From positions 434,001-498,000 of the forward strand of contig NW_027473316.1 of the NCBI RefSeq assembly GCF_050947335.1: a stretch of DNA of 64,000 bases, given 5' to 3'. This document shows positions 12,707-26,370 of the stretch, in pieces. The notes beneath the pieces are model-generated. The model ran no database searches. It saw nothing but the letters and a program-made list of their open reading frames with translations, and had not been told where the DNA came from. The translations under genes were made by a program, and so were the position numbers. How positions within the stretch are numbered: position 1 is the first letter of the stretch; each line of letters begins with the position of its first letter. The DNA comes from Megachile rotundata. Lineage: Eukaryota; Arthropoda; Insecta; Hymenoptera; Megachilidae.

Positions 12707-14220
12707 TGCATGATTATAATCGTATGATTGTGATTGTATGATTGTGATTGTATGATTGTGATTGTATGATTGTGATTGTATGATAGTTATTGTATGATTG
12801 TTTCTGTATGATTGTGATTGTATGATTATGATTGTATGATTGTGATTGTATGACTGTGATTGTGTGATTGCGATTGTGAGATTGTGATTGTATGATCGTG
12901 ATTGTATGATCGTGATTGTGAGATTGTGGTTGTATGATTGTGATTGTATGATTGTGATTGTATGATAGTAATTGTATGATTGTGATAGTATGGTTGCGAT
13001 TGTATGATTGTGATTGTATGATTGTGATTGTATGATTGTGATTGTATGATTGTGATCGTATGATTGTGATTCTTTGATTGCGATTGTATGATTGTGATTG
13101 TATGATTGTGATTGTATGATTATGATTGTATGATTGTGATTGCATGATAGTGATTGTATGATTGCGATTATATGATTGTGATTGTATGATTGTGATTGTA
13201 TGATTGCGATTGTGTGATTGTGATTGCATGATTGTGATTGTATGATAGTGATTGTATGATTGTGGTTGTATGATTGTGATTGTATGATTGTGATTGTATG
13301 ATTGTGATTGTATGATTGTGATTGTATGATTGTGATTGTATGATTGTGATCGTATGATTGTGATTGTATGATTGTGATTGTATGATTGTGCTTGTATGAT
13401 TGTGATTGTATGATTGTGATTGTATGATTGTGATTGTATGATTGTGATTGTATGATTGTGATTGTATGATTGTGATTGCATGATTGTGATTGTATGATTG
13501 TGATTGTATGATTGTGATTGTATGATTGCGATTGTATGATTGTGAATCTGTGATAGTGATTGTATGATTGTTTCTGTATGATTGTGATTGTATGATTGCG
13601 ATTGTATGATTATGATTGTTTGATTGTGATTGTATGATTGTGATTGTGTGATTGTGATTGTGAGATTGTGATTGTATGATTGTGATTGTATGACTGTGAT
13701 CGTATGATTGTGATTCTTTGATTGCGATTGTATGATTGTGATTGTATGATTGTGATTGTATGATTGTGATTGTATGATTGTGATTGTATGATTGTGGTTG
13801 TATGATTGTGATTGTATGATTGTGATTCTTTCATTGCGATTGTATGATTGTGATTGTATGATTGTGATTGTATGATTGTGATTGTATGATTGTGATCGTA
13901 TGATTGTGGTTGTATAATTAAGGTTGTATGATTGTTTCTGTATGATTGTGATTGTATGATTGCGATTGTATGATTGTGATTGTATGATTGTGATTGTGTG
14001 ATTGTGATTGTATGATTGTGATTGCATGATTGTGATTGTATGATTGTGATTGTATGATTGTGATTGTATGATTGTGATTGTATGATTGTGATTGTATGAT
14101 TGTGATTGTATGATTGTGATTGTATGACTGTGATCGTATGATTGTGATTCTTTGATTGCGATTGTATGATTGCGATTGTATGATTGTAATTGTATGATTG
14201 TGATTGTATGATTGTGATTG
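12707..14220 (+). repeat. 1666-bp HOR, superunit A copy 2, unit 2
   Basis: Counterpart of 4560-6100; ATTAAGG at 13917 and the ATTGTAATTG unit near 14183. Agreement with copy 1 is lost after about 14.2 kb, where this copy reads ATTCTTTG. Confidence 0.82.
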
Positions 14221-14870
14221 TATGATTGTGATTGTATGATTGTGATTCTTTGATTGCGATTGTATGATTGTGATCGTATGATTGTGATCGTATAATTGTG
14301 ATTGTATGATTGTGATTGTATGATTGTGATTGTATGATTGTGATTGTATGATTGTGATTGTATGATTGTGATTTTATGATTGTGATTCTGAGATTGTGAT
14401 TGTATGATTGTGATTGTATGATTGTGATTGTATGATTGTGGTTGTATGATTGTGATTGTATGATTGTGATTGTATGATTGTGATTGTATGATTGTGATTG
14501 TATGATTGTGATTGTATGATTGTGATTGTATGATTGTGATTGTATGACTGTCATTGTATGATTGTGATTGTATGATTATGATTGTATGGTTGTGATTGTA
14601 TGATCGTGATTGTATGATCATGATTGTGAGATTGTGATTGTATGATTGTGATTGTATGATTTTGATTGTATGATTGTGATTGTATGACTGTGATTGTAAG
14701 ATTGTGATTTTGCGATTGCGATTGTATGATTGTGACTGTATAATTGTGATTGTATGATTGTGTTTGTATGATTGTGATTGTATGATTGTGATTGTATGAT
14801 TGTGATCGTATGATTGTGATCGTATAATTGTGATCGTATGATTGTGATCGTATGATTGTGATTGTATGAT
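13790..14870 (+). repeat. 1344-bp-offset duplication, copy 1
   Basis: The GG of a GTGGTTG unit at 13796, ATTAAGG at 13917, ACTGTCATTG at 14547 and TTTTGCG near 14710 all recur 1344 bp (96 units) downstream. The segment overlaps the end of superunit A copy 2, so the duplication was built on top of it. The ACTGTCATTG part is the third copy of that block. Confidence 0.82.
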
Positions 14871-15133
14871 TGTGATTGTATGATTGTGATTGTATGATTG
14901 TGATTGTGTGATTGTGATTGTATGATTGTGATTGCATGATTGTGATTGTATGATTGTGATTGTATGATTGTGATTGTATGATTGTGATTGTATGATTGTG
15001 ATTGTATGATTGTGATTGTATGATTGTGATTGTATGACTGTGATCGTATGATTGTGATTCTTTGATTGCGATTGTATGATTGCGATTGTATGATTGTAAT
15101 TGTATGATTGTGATTGTATGATTGTGATTGTAT
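14871..15133 (+). repeat. Spacer block between the 1344-bp copies
   Basis: Contains GTGTG, GCATG (about 14935), a pure run, GACTGTGATCG, ATTCTTTG, two GCG units and ATTGTAATTG (about 15090). This is the same order as at about 13.98-14.20 kb and again at about 15.34-15.54 kb, so this segment appears three times in 1.6 kb. Confidence 0.7.
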
Positions 15134-16214
15134 GATTGTGGTTGTATGATTGTGATTGTATGATTGTGATTCTTTCATTGCGATTGTATGATTGTGATTG
15201 TATGATTGTGATTGTATGATTGTGATTGTATGATTGTGATCGTATGATTGTGGTTGTATAATTAAGGTTGTATGATTGTTTCTGTATGATTGTGATTGTA
15301 TGATTGCGATTGTATGATTGTGATTGTATGATTGTGATTGTGTGATTGTGATTGTATGATTGTGATTGCATGATTGTGATTGTATGATTGTGATTGTATG
15401 ATTGTGATTGTATGATTGTGATTGTATGATTGTGATTGTATGATTGTGATTGTATGATTGTGATTGTATGACTGTGATCGTATGATTGTGATTCTTTGAT
15501 TGCGATTGTATGATTGCGATTGTATGATTGTAATTGTATGATTGTGATTGTATGATTGTGATTGTATGATTGTGATTGTATGATTGTGATTCTTTGATTG
15601 CGATTGTATGATTGTGATCGTATGATTGTGATCGTATAATTGTGATTGTATGATTGTGATTGTATGATTGTGATTGTATGATTGTGATTGTATGATTGTG
15701 ATTGTATGATTGTGATTTTATGATTGTGATTCTGAGATTGTGATTGTATGATTGTGATTGTATGATTGTGATTGTATGATTGTGGTTGTATGATTGTGAT
15801 TGTATGATTGTGATTGTATGATTGTGATTGTATGATTGTGATTGTATGATTGTGATTGTATGATTGTGATTGTATGATTGTGATTGTATGACTGTCATTG
15901 TATGATTGTGATTGTATGATTATGATTGTATGGTTGTGATTGTATGATCGTGATTGTATGATCATGATTGTGAGATTGTGATTGTATGATTGTGATTGTA
16001 TGATTTTGATTGTATGATTGTGATTGTATGACTGTGATTGTAAGATTGTGATTTTGCGATTGCGATTGTATGATTGTGACTGTATAATTGTGATTGTATG
16101 ATTGTGTTTGTATGATTGTGATTGTATGATTGTGATTGTATGATTGTGATCGTATGATTGTGATCGTATAATTGTGATCGTATGATTGTGATCGTATGAT
16201 TGTGATTGTATGAT
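15134..16214 (+). repeat. 1344-bp-offset duplication, copy 2
   Basis: Second copy of 13790-14870: ATTAAGG at 15261, ACTGTCATTG at 15891 (fourth copy of that block) and TTTTGCG near 16054. The copies separate near 16.2 kb, where this one has a GAATG unit. Confidence 0.82.
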
Positions 16215-17500
16215 TGTGATTGTATGATTGTGATTGAATGATTGTGATTGTATGATTGTGATTGTATGATTGCGATTGTATGAATGTTATTGTATGAGTG
16301 TGATTGTATGACTGTGATCGTATGATTGTGATTCTTTGATTGCGATTGTATGATTGTGATTGTATGATTGTGATTGTGTGATTGTGATTGTATGATTGTG
16401 ATTGTATGATTGTGATTGTATGATTGTGATTGCATGATTATAATCGTATGATTGTGATTGTATGATTGTGATTGTATGATTGTGATTGTATGATAGTTAT
16501 TGTATGATTGTTTCTGTATGATTGTGATTGTATGATTATGATTGTATGATTGTGATTGTATGATTGTGATTGTGTGATTGCGATTGTGAGATTGTGATTT
16601 TATGATCGTGATTGTATGATCGTGATTGTGAGATTGTGGTTGTATGATTGTGATTGTATGATTGTGATTGTATGATAGTAATTGTATGATTGTGATAGTA
16701 TGATTGCTATTGTATGATTGTGATTGTATGATTGTGATTGTATGATTGTGATTGTATGATTGTGATTGTATGATTGTGATCGTATGATTGTGATTCTTTG
16801 ATTGCGATTGTATGATTGTGATTGTATGATTGTGATTGTATGATTATGATTGTATGATTGTGATTGCATGATAGTGATTGTATGATTGTGATTATATGAT
16901 TGTGATTGTATGATTGTGATTGTATGATTGCGATTGTGTGATTGTGATTGCATGATTGTGATTGTATGATAGTGATTGTATGATAGTGATTGTATGATTG
17001 TGATTGTATGATTGCGATTTTATGATTATGATTGAATGATTGTGATTGTATGACTGTGATTGTGTGATTGTGATTGTGAAATTGTGATTGTATGATTTTG
17101 ATTGTATGATCGTGATTGTGAGATTGTGATTGTATGAATGTGATTGTATGATTGTGATTGTATGATTGTGATTGTATGATTGTGATTGTATGATTGTGAT
17201 TGTATGATTGTGATTGTATGATTGTGGTTGTATGATTGTGATTGTATGATTGTGATTGTATGATTGTGATTGTATGATTGTGATTGTATGATTGTGATTG
17301 TATGATTGTGATCGTATGATTGTGATCGTATGATTGTGATTGTATGATTGTGCTTGTATGATTGTGATTGTATGATTGTGATTGTATGATTGTGATTGTA
17401 TGATTGTGATTGTATGATTGTGATTGTATGATTGTGATTGCATGATTGTGATTGTATGATTGTGATTGTATGATTGTGATTGTATGATTGTGAATCTGTG
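16215..17500 (+). repeat. Partial 1666-bp HOR and start of the 3640-bp pair
   Basis: At 16262-16300 there are two unusual units, ATGAATGTTATTG-like and ATGAGTG, not seen elsewhere. The GCATG plus ATTATAATCG landmark at about 16432 restarts the 1666-bp HOR order (ATAGTTATTG, TTTCTG, ATTATG, GCG). From about 16.6 to 17.5 kb the order recurs at about 20.24-21.14 kb at offset 3640 (260 units). Confidence 0.75.
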
Positions 17501-18880
17501 ATAGTGATTGTATGATTGTTTCTGTATGATTGTGATTGTATGATTGCGATTGTATGATTATGATTGTTTTATTGTGATTGTATGATTGTGATTGTGTGAT
17601 TGTGATTGTGAGATTGTGATTGTATGATCGTGATTGTGAGATTGTGATTGTGAGATTGTGATTGTATGATTGTGATTGAATGATTGTGATTGTATGATAG
17701 TAATTGTATGATTGTGATTGTATGATTGCGATTGTATGATTGTGATTGTATGATTGTGATTGTATGATTGTGATCGTATGATTGTGATTCTTTGATTGCG
17801 ATTGTATGATTGTGATTGTATGATTGTGATTGTATGATTGTGATTGTATGATTGTGATTGCATGATTGTGATTGTATGATTGTGATTGTATGATTGTGAT
17901 TGTATGATTGTGATTGTATGATTGTGATTGTGTGATAGTGATTGTATGATTGTTTCTGTATGATTGTGATTGTATGATTGCGATTGTAAGATTATGATTG
18001 TTTGATTGTGATTGTATGATTGTGATTGTATGATTGTGATTGAGTGATTGTGATTGTGAGATTGTGATTGTATGATCGTGATTGTGAGATTGTGATTGTG
18101 AGATTGTGATTGTGTGATTGTGATTGAATGATTGTGATTGTATGATTGCGATTGTATGATTGTGATTGTATGATTGTGATTGTATGATTGTGATTGTATG
18201 ATTGTGATTGTATGATTGTGATTGTATGATTGTGATTGCATGATTGTGATTGTATGATTGTGATTGTATGATTGTGATTGTATGATTGTGATTGTATGAT
18301 TGTGATTGTGTGATAGTGATTGTATGATTGTTTCGGTATGATTGTGATTGTATGATTGCGATTGTATGATTATGATTGTATGATTGTGATTGTATGATTG
18401 TGATTGTGTGATTGTGATTGTGAGATTGTGATTGTATGATCGTGACTGTATGATCGTGATTGTGAGATTGTGGTTGTATGATTGTGATTGTATGATTGTG
18501 ATTGTATGATAGTAATTGTATGATTGTGATAGTATGATTGCGATTGTATGATTGTGATTGTATGATTGTGATTGTATGATTGTGATCGTATGATTGTGAT
18601 TCTTTCATTGCGATTGTATGATTGTGATTGTATGATTGTGATTGTATGATTGTGATTGTATGATTGTGATTGTATGATTGTGATTGTATGATTGTGATTG
18701 TATGATTGTGATTGTATGATTGTGATTGTATGACTGTGATTGTGTGATCGTGATTGTGAGATTGTGATTGTATGATTTTGATTGTATGATGGTGATTGTA
18801 TGATCGTGATTGTGAGATTGTGGTTGTATGATTGTGATTGTATGATTGTGATTGCATGATTGTGATTGTATGATTGTGAT
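17501..18880 (+). repeat. HOR-core mosaic, 17.5-18.9 kb
   Basis: Holds three successive starts of the TTTCTG program, near 17.52, 17.95 and 18.33 kb. The third has the variant TTTCGGTATG, found in this window also near 21243, 28481, 37889 and 38771. The segment around 18.24 kb corresponds to about 28.39 kb at offset 10150 (725 units). Confidence 0.7.
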
Positions 18881-20230
18881 TGTATGATTGTGATTGTATG
18901 ATTGTGATTGTATGATTGTGATTGTGTGATAGTGATTGTATGATTGTTTCTGTATGATTGTTATTGTATGATTGCGGTTGTATGATTATGATTGTTTGAT
19001 TGTGATTGTATGATTGTGATTGTGTGATTGTGATTGTGAGATTGTGATTGTATGATCGTGATTGTGAGATTGTGATTGTGAGATTGTGATTGTGTGATTG
19101 TGATTGAATGATTGTGATTGTATGATAGTAATTGTATGATTGTGATTGTATGATTGCGATTGTATGATTGTGATTGTATGATTGTGATTGCATGATTGTG
19201 ATTGTATGATTGTGATTGTATGATTGTGATTGTATGATTGTGATTGTATGATTGTGATTGTGTGATAGTGATTGTATGATTGTTTCTGTATGATTGTGAT
19301 TGTATGATTGCGGTTGTATGATTATGATTCTTTGATTGCGATTGTATGATTGTGATTGTATGATTGTGATTGTATGATTGTGATTGTATGATTGTGATTG
19401 TATGATTGTGATGGTATGATTGTGATCGTATGATTGTGATTGTATGATTGTGATTGTATGATTGTGCTTGTATGATTGTGATTGTATGATTGTGATTGTA
19501 TGATTGTGATTGTATGATTGTGATTGTATGATTGTGATTGTATGATTGTGATTGCATGATTGTGATTGTATGATTGTGATTGTATGATTGTGATTGTATG
19601 ATTGTGATTGTATGATTGTGATTGTATGATTGTGATTGTATGATTGGGATCGTATGATTGTGATTGTAAGATTGTGATTGTGTGATTGCGATTGTATGAT
19701 TGCGATTGTATGATTGTGACTGTATGATTGTGATTGTATGATTGTGATTGTATGATTGTGATTGTATGATTGTGATTCTTTGATTGCGATTGTATGATTG
19801 TGATTGTATGATTGTGATTGTATGATTGTGATTGTATGATTGTGATTGTATGACTGTGATTGTATGACTGTGATTGTATGATTGTGATTGTATGATTGTG
19901 ATTGTATGATTGTGATTGTATGATTGTGATTGTATGATTGTGATTGCATGATTGTGATTGTATGATTGTGATTGTATGATTGTGATTGTATGATTGTGAT
20001 TGTATGATTGTGATTGTGTGATAGTGATTGTATGATTGTTTCTGTATGATTGTGATTGTATGATTGCGATTGTAAGATTATGATTGTTTGATTGTGATTG
20101 TATGATTGTGATTGTGTGATTGTGATTGTGAGATTGTGATTGTATGATCGTGATTGTGAGATTGTGATTGTGAGATTGTGATTGTGTGATTGTGATTGAA
20201 TGATTGTGATTGTATGATAGTAATTGTATG
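18881..20230 (+). repeat. Block paired with 26.9-28.3 kb, copy 1
   Basis: Carries GTGTG, ATAGTG, TTTCTG, GCGGTTG, ATTATG, GTGAG units, GAATG, ATAGTAATTG, then a run with GATGGTATG and GATCG near 19.41 kb, and ATTGGGATCG near 19.64 kb. The same order lies 7994 bp (571 units) downstream. The offset becomes 8050 by the GTAAG unit at 20074, a gain of four units. Confidence 0.75.
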
Positions 20231-21140
20231 ATTGTGATAGTATGATTGCTATTGTATGATTGTGATTGTATGATCGTGATTGTGAGATTGTGGTTGTATG
20301 ATTGTGATTGTATGATTGTGATTGTATGATAGTAATTGTATGATTGTGATAGTATGATTGCTATTGTATGATTGTGATTGTATGATTGTGATTGTATGAT
20401 TGTGATTGTATGATTGTGATCGTATGATTGTGATTCTTTGATTGCGATTGTATGATTGTGATTGTATGATTGTGATTGTATGATTATGATTGTATGATTG
20501 TGATTGCATGATAGTGATTGTATGATTGTGATTATATGATTGTGATTGTATGATTGTGATTGTATGATTGCGATTGTGTGATTGTGATTGCATGATTGTG
20601 ATTGTATGATAGTGATTGTATGATAGTGATTGTATGATTGTGATTGTATGATTGCGATTGTATGATTATGATTGAATGATTGTGATTGTATGACTGTGAT
20701 TGTGTGATTGTGATTGTGAAATTGTGATTGTATGATTTTGATTGTATGATCGTGATTGTGAGATTGTGATTGTATGATTGTGATTGTATGATTGTGATTG
20801 TATGATTGTGATTGTATGATTGTGATTGTATGATTGTGATTGTATGATTGTGATTGTATGATTGTGGTTGTATGATTGTGATTGTATGATTGTGATTGTA
20901 TGATTGTGATTGTATGATTGTGATTGTATGATTGTGATTGTATGATTGTGATCGTATGATTGTGATCGTATGATTGTGATTGTATGATTGTGCTTGTATG
21001 ATTGTGATTGTATGATTGTGATTGTATGATTGTGATTGTATGATTGTGATTGTATGATTGTGATTGTATGATTGTGATTGCATGATTGTGATTGTATGAT
21101 TGTGATTGTATGATTGTGATTGTATGATTGTGATTGTATG
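20231..21140 (+). repeat. 3640-bp-offset pair, copy 2
   Basis: Matches about 16.6-17.5 kb: two ATAGTAATTG with GATAG and ATTGCTATTG units, ATTCTTTG, ATTATATG, GTGAA and ATTTTG, then a run with two GATCG units and GTGC. Copy 2 starts with its own short local duplication: the GATAGTATGATTGCTATTG order occurs twice, near 20.24 and 20.35 kb. Confidence 0.75.
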
Positions 21141-21660
21141 ATTGTGAATCTGTGATAGTGATTGTATGATTGTTTCTGTATGATTGTGATTGTATGATTG
21201 TGATTGTATGATTGTGATTGTGTGATAGTGATTGTATGATTGTTTCGGTATGATTGTGATTGTATGATTGCGATTGTATGATTATGATTGTATGATTGTG
21301 ATTGTATGATTGTGATTGTGTGATTGTGATTGTGAGATTGTGATTGTATGATCGTGACTGTATGATCGTGATTGTGAGATTGTGGTTGTATGATTGTGAT
21401 TGTATGATTGTGATTGTATGATAGTAATTGTATGATTGTGATAGTATGATTGCGATTGTATGATTGTGATTGTATGATTGTGATTGTATGATTGTGATCG
21501 TATGATTGTGATTCTTTCATTGCGATTGTATGATTGTGATTGTATGATTGTGATTGTATGATTGTGATTGTATGATTGTGATTGTATGATTGTGATTGTA
21601 TGATTGTGATTGTATGATTGTGATTGTATGATTGTGATTGTATGATTGTGATTGTATGAT
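21141..21660 (+). repeat. TTTCGG HOR block, 21.1-21.7 kb
   Basis: TTTCTG near 21.17 kb is followed closely by TTTCGGTATG at about 21243. The order after it (ATTATG, GTGTG, GTGAG, ATCGTGACTG, ATCGTG, GTGAG, GTGGTTG, ATAGTAATTG, GATAG, GCG, GATCG, ATTCTTTC) matches 18.33-18.62 kb at offset 2912 (208 units) and also 28.48-28.76 kb. Confidence 0.75.
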
Positions 21661-23400
21661 TATGATTGTATGATTGTGATTGCATGATAGTGATTGTATG
21701 ATTGTGATTGTATGATTGTGATTGTATGATTGTGACTGTATGATTGCGATTGTGTGATTGTGATTGTATGATTGTGATTGTATGATAGTGATTGTATGAT
21801 AGTGATTGTATGATTGTGATTGTATGATTGCGATTGTATGATTATGATTGAATGATTGTGATTGTATGACTGTGATTGTGTGATCGTGATTGTGAGATTG
21901 TGATTGTATGATTTTGATTGTATGATGGTGATTGTATGATCGTGATTGTGAGATTGTGGTTGTATGATTGTGATTGTATGATTGTGATTGTATGATTGTG
22001 ATTGTATGATTGTGATTGTATGATTGTGATTGTATGATTGTGATTGTATGATTGTGATTGTATGATTGTGATTGTATGATTGTGATTGTATGATTGTTAT
22101 TGTATGATTGTGATTGTATGATTGTGATTGTATGATTGTGATTGCATGATTGTGATTGTATGATTGTGATTGTATGATTGTGATTGTATGATTGTGATTG
22201 TATGATTGTGATTGTGTGATAGTGATTGTATGATTGTTTCTGTATGATTGTGACTGTATGATTGCGGTTGTATGATTATGATTGTTTGATTGTGATTGTA
22301 TGATTGTGATTGTGTGATTGTGATTGTGATATTGTGATTGTATGATCGTGATTGTGAGATTGTGATTGTGAGATTGTGATTGTGTGATTGTGATTGAATG
22401 ATTGTGATTGTATGATAGTAATTGTATGATTGTGATTGTATGATTGCGATTGTATGATTGTGATTGTATGATTGTGATTGCATGATTGTGATTGTATGAT
22501 TGTGATTGTATGATTGTGATTGTATGATTGTGATTGTATGATTGTGATTGTGTGATAGTGATTGTATGATTGTTTCTGTATGATTGTGATTGTATGATTG
22601 CGGTTGTATGATTATGATTGTTTGATTGTGATTGTATGATTGTGATTGTGTGATTGTGATTGTGAGATTGTGATTGTATGATCGTGGTTGTGAGATTGTG
22701 ATTGTGAGATTGTGATTGTGTGATTGTGATTGAATGATTGTGATTGTATGATAGTAATTGTATGATTGTGATTGTATGATTGCGATTGTATGATTGTGAT
22801 TGTATGATTGTGATTGTATGATTGTGATCGTATGATTGTGATTCTTTGATTGCGATTGTATGATTGCGATTGTATGATTGTGATTGTATGATTGTGATTG
22901 TATGACTGTGGTTGTATGATTGTGATTGTATGATTGTGATTCTTTCATTGCGATTGTATGATTGTGATTGTATGATTGTGATTGTATGATTGTGATTGTA
23001 TGATTGTGATCGTATGATTGTGGTTGTATAATTAAGGTTGTATGATTGTTTCTGTATGATTGTGATTGTATGATTGCGATTGTATGATTGTGATTGTATG
23101 ATTGTGATTGTGTGATTGTGATTGTATGATTGTGATTGCATGATTGTGATTGTATGATTGTGATTCTATGATTGTGATTGTATGATTGTGATTGTATGAT
23201 TGTGATTGTATGATTGTGATTGTATGACTGCGATCGTATGATTGTGATTCTTTGATTGCGATTGTATGATTGTGATCGTATGATTGTGGTTGTATAATTA
23301 AGGTTGTATGATTGTGATCGTATGATTGTGATTCTTTGATTGCGATTGTATGATTGTGATTGTATGATTGTGATTGTATGATTATGATTGTATGATTGTG
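21661..23400 (+). repeat. 1.72-1.86 kb tandem repeat, copy 1
   Basis: Starts at the ATTATG, GCATG, ATAGTG landmark (C at 21683) and contains a rare GTGATATTG near 22.33 kb. Landmarks recur at offsets 1722, 1848 and then 1862, so one 126-bp and one 14-bp step separate the copies. Contains ATTAAGG at 23031 and 23297. Confidence 0.82.
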
Positions 23401-25262
23401 ATTGCATGATAGTGATTGTATGATTGTGATTGTATGATTGTGATTGTATGATTGTGATTGTATGATAGTGATTGTATGATAGTGATTGTATGATTGTGAT
23501 TGTATGATTGTGATTGTATGATTGTGATTGTATGATTGTGATTGTGTGATAGTGATTGTATGATTGTGATTGTATGATTGTGACTGTATGATTGCGATTG
23601 TGTGATTGTGATTGTATGATTGTGATTGTATGATAGTGATTGTATGATAGTGATTGTATGATTGTGATTGTATGCTTGCGATTGTATGATTATGATTGAA
23701 TGATTGTGATTGTATGACTGTGATTGTGTGATCGTGATTGTGAGATTGTGATTGTATGATTTTGATTGTATGATGGTGATTGTATGATCGTGATTGTGAG
23801 ATTGTGGTTGTATGATTGTGATTGTATGATTGTGATTGTATGATTGTGATTGTATGATTGTGATTGTATGATTGTGATTGTATGATTGTGATTGTATGAT
23901 TGTGATTGTATGATTGTGATTGTATGATTGTGATTGTATGATTGTGATTGTATGATTGTTATTGTATGATTGTGATTGTATGATTGTGATTGTATGATTG
24001 TGATTGCATGATTGTGATTGTATGATTGTGATTGTATGATTGTGATTGTATGATTGTGATTGTATGATTGTGATTGTGTGATAGTGATTGTATGATTGTT
24101 TCTGTATGATTGTGACTGTATGATTGCGGTTGTATGATTATGATTGTTTGATTGTGATTGTATGATTATGATTGTGTGATTGTGATTGTGATATTGTGAT
24201 TGTATGATCGTGATTGTGAGATTGTGATTGTGAGATTGTGATTGTGTGATTGTGATTGAATGATTGTGATTGTATGATAGTAATTGTATGATTGTGATTG
24301 TATGATTGCGATTGTATGATTGTGATTGTATGATTGTGATTGCATGATTGTGATTGTATGATTGTGATTGTATGATTGTGATTGTATGATTGTGATTGTA
24401 TGATTGTGATTGTGTGATAGTGATTGTATGATTGTTTCTGTATGATTGTGATTGTATGATTGCGGTTGTATGATTATGATTGTTTGATTGTGATTGTATG
24501 ATTGTGATTGTGTGATTGTGATTGTGAGATTGTGATTGTATGATCGTGGTTGTGAGATTGTGATTGTGAGATTGTGATTGTGTGATTGTGATTGAATGAT
24601 TGTGATTGTATGATAGTAATTGTATGATTGTGATTGTATGATTGCGATTGTATGATTGTGATTGTATGATTGTGATTGTATGATTGTGATCGTATGATTG
24701 TGATTCTTTGATTGCGATTGTATGATTGCGATTGTATGATTGTGATTGTATGATTGTGATTGTATGATTGTGGTTGTATGATTGTGATTGTATGATTGTG
24801 ATTCTTTCATTGCGATTGTATGATTGTGATTGTATGATTGTGATTGTATGATTGTGATTGTATGATTGTGATCGTATGATTGTGGTTGTATAATTAAGGT
24901 TGTATGATTGTTTCTGTATGATTGTGATTGTATGATTGCGATTGTATGATTGTGATTGTATGATTGTGATTGTGTGATTGTGATTGTATGATTGTGATTG
25001 CATGATTGTGATTGTATGATTGTGATTCTATGATTGTGATTGTATGATTGTGATTGTATGATTGTGATTGTATGATTGTGATTGTATGACTGTGATCGTA
25101 TGATTGTGATTCTTTGATTGCGATTGTATGATTGTGATCGTATGATTGTGGTTGTATAATTAAGGTTGTATGATTGTGATCGTATGATTGTGATTCTTTG
25201 ATTGCGATTGTATGATTGTGATTGTATGATTGTGATTGTATGATTATGATTGTATGATTGTG
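23401..25262 (+). repeat. 1.72-1.86 kb tandem repeat, copy 2
   Basis: Second copy, with GTGATATTG near 24.19 kb and ATTAAGG at 24893 and 25159. It differs from copy 1 by several single bases (for example ATTATGATTGTGTG near 24165, and a TATGCTTG near 23.67 kb). The GCATG-ATAGTG landmark at 25267 begins a third, partial copy. Confidence 0.82.
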
Positions 25263-26370
25263 ATTGCATGATAGTGATTGTATGATTGTGATTGTATGAT
25301 TGTGATTGTATGATTGTGATTGTATGATAGTGATTGTATGATAGTGATTGTATGATTGTGATTGTATGATTGCGATTGTATGATTATGATTGAATGATTG
25401 TGATTGTACGACTGTGATTGTGTGATTGTGATTGTGAGATTGTGATTGTATGATTTTGATTGTATGATCGTGATTGTGAGATTGTGATTGTATGATTGTG
25501 ATTGTATGATTGTGATTGTATGATTGTGATTGTATGATTGTGATTGTATGATTGTGATCCTATGATTGTGATTCTTTGATTGCGATTGTATGATTGCGCT
25601 TGTATGATTGTGATTGTATGATTGTGATTGTATGATTGTGGTTGTATGATTGTGATTCTTTCATTGCGATTGTATGATTGTGATTGTATGATTGTGATTG
25701 TATGATTGTGATTGTATGATTGTGATCGTATGATTGTGGTTGTATAATTAAGGTTGTATGATTGTTTCTGTATGATTGTGATTGTATGATTGTGATTGTA
25801 TGATTGTGATTGTATGATTGTGATTGTATGATTGTGATTGTATGATTGTGATTGTATGATTGTGATTGTATGATTGTGATTGTATGATTGTGATTGTATG
25901 ATTGCGATTGTATGATTGGGATTGTATGATTGTGATTGTATGATAGTGATTGTATGATAGTGATTGTATGATTGTGATTGTATGATTGTGATTGTATGAT
26001 TGCGATTGTATGATTATGATTGAATGATTGTGATTGTATGACTGTGATTGTGTGATTGTGATTGTGAGATTGTGATTGTATGATTTTGATTGTATGATTT
26101 TGATTGTATGATGGTGATTGTATGATCGTGATTGTGAGATTGTGATTGTATGATTGTGATTGTATGATTGTGATTGTATGATTGTGATTGTATGATTGTG
26201 ATTGTATGATAGTAATTGTATGATTGTGATTGTATGATTGTGATTGTATGATTGTGATTGTATGATTGTGATTGTATGATTGTGATTGTATGATTGTGAT
26301 TGTATGATTGTGATTGTATGATTGTGATTGTATGATTGTGATTGTATGATTATGATTGTATGATTGTGAT
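25263..26370 (+). repeat. Partial third copy and linker, 25.3-26.4 kb
   Basis: Begins like the previous two copies, then changes into long pure runs with ATTCTTTC, ATTAAGG (25747), TTTCTG and the pattern ATAGTG, ATAGTG, ATTATG, GAATG, GACTG, GTGTG, GTGAG, ATTTTG. That pattern reappears near 30.7, 32.9, 53.2 and 60.8 kb. GCGCTTG near 25.6 kb and GATCC near 25.56 kb are local single-copy variants. Confidence 0.7.

Larger units (their letters stand above)
7210..14220 (+). repeat. Superunit A, copy 2, with 966-bp insertion
   Basis: Second tandem copy of the superunit that begins at base 1. Marker order matches copy 1 through about 6.1 kb of it. Offsets are 7209, 7195 and 7181 before about 9.5 kb and 8147 after about 10.5 kb. 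The jump of 966 bp (69 units) shows an insertion in this copy or a deletion in copy 1. Nine single-base differences that I checked against copy 1 are all transitions. Similarity to copy 1 is lost at about 14.2 kb (6.1 kb in copy 1), inside a pure run. Confidence 0.85.
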
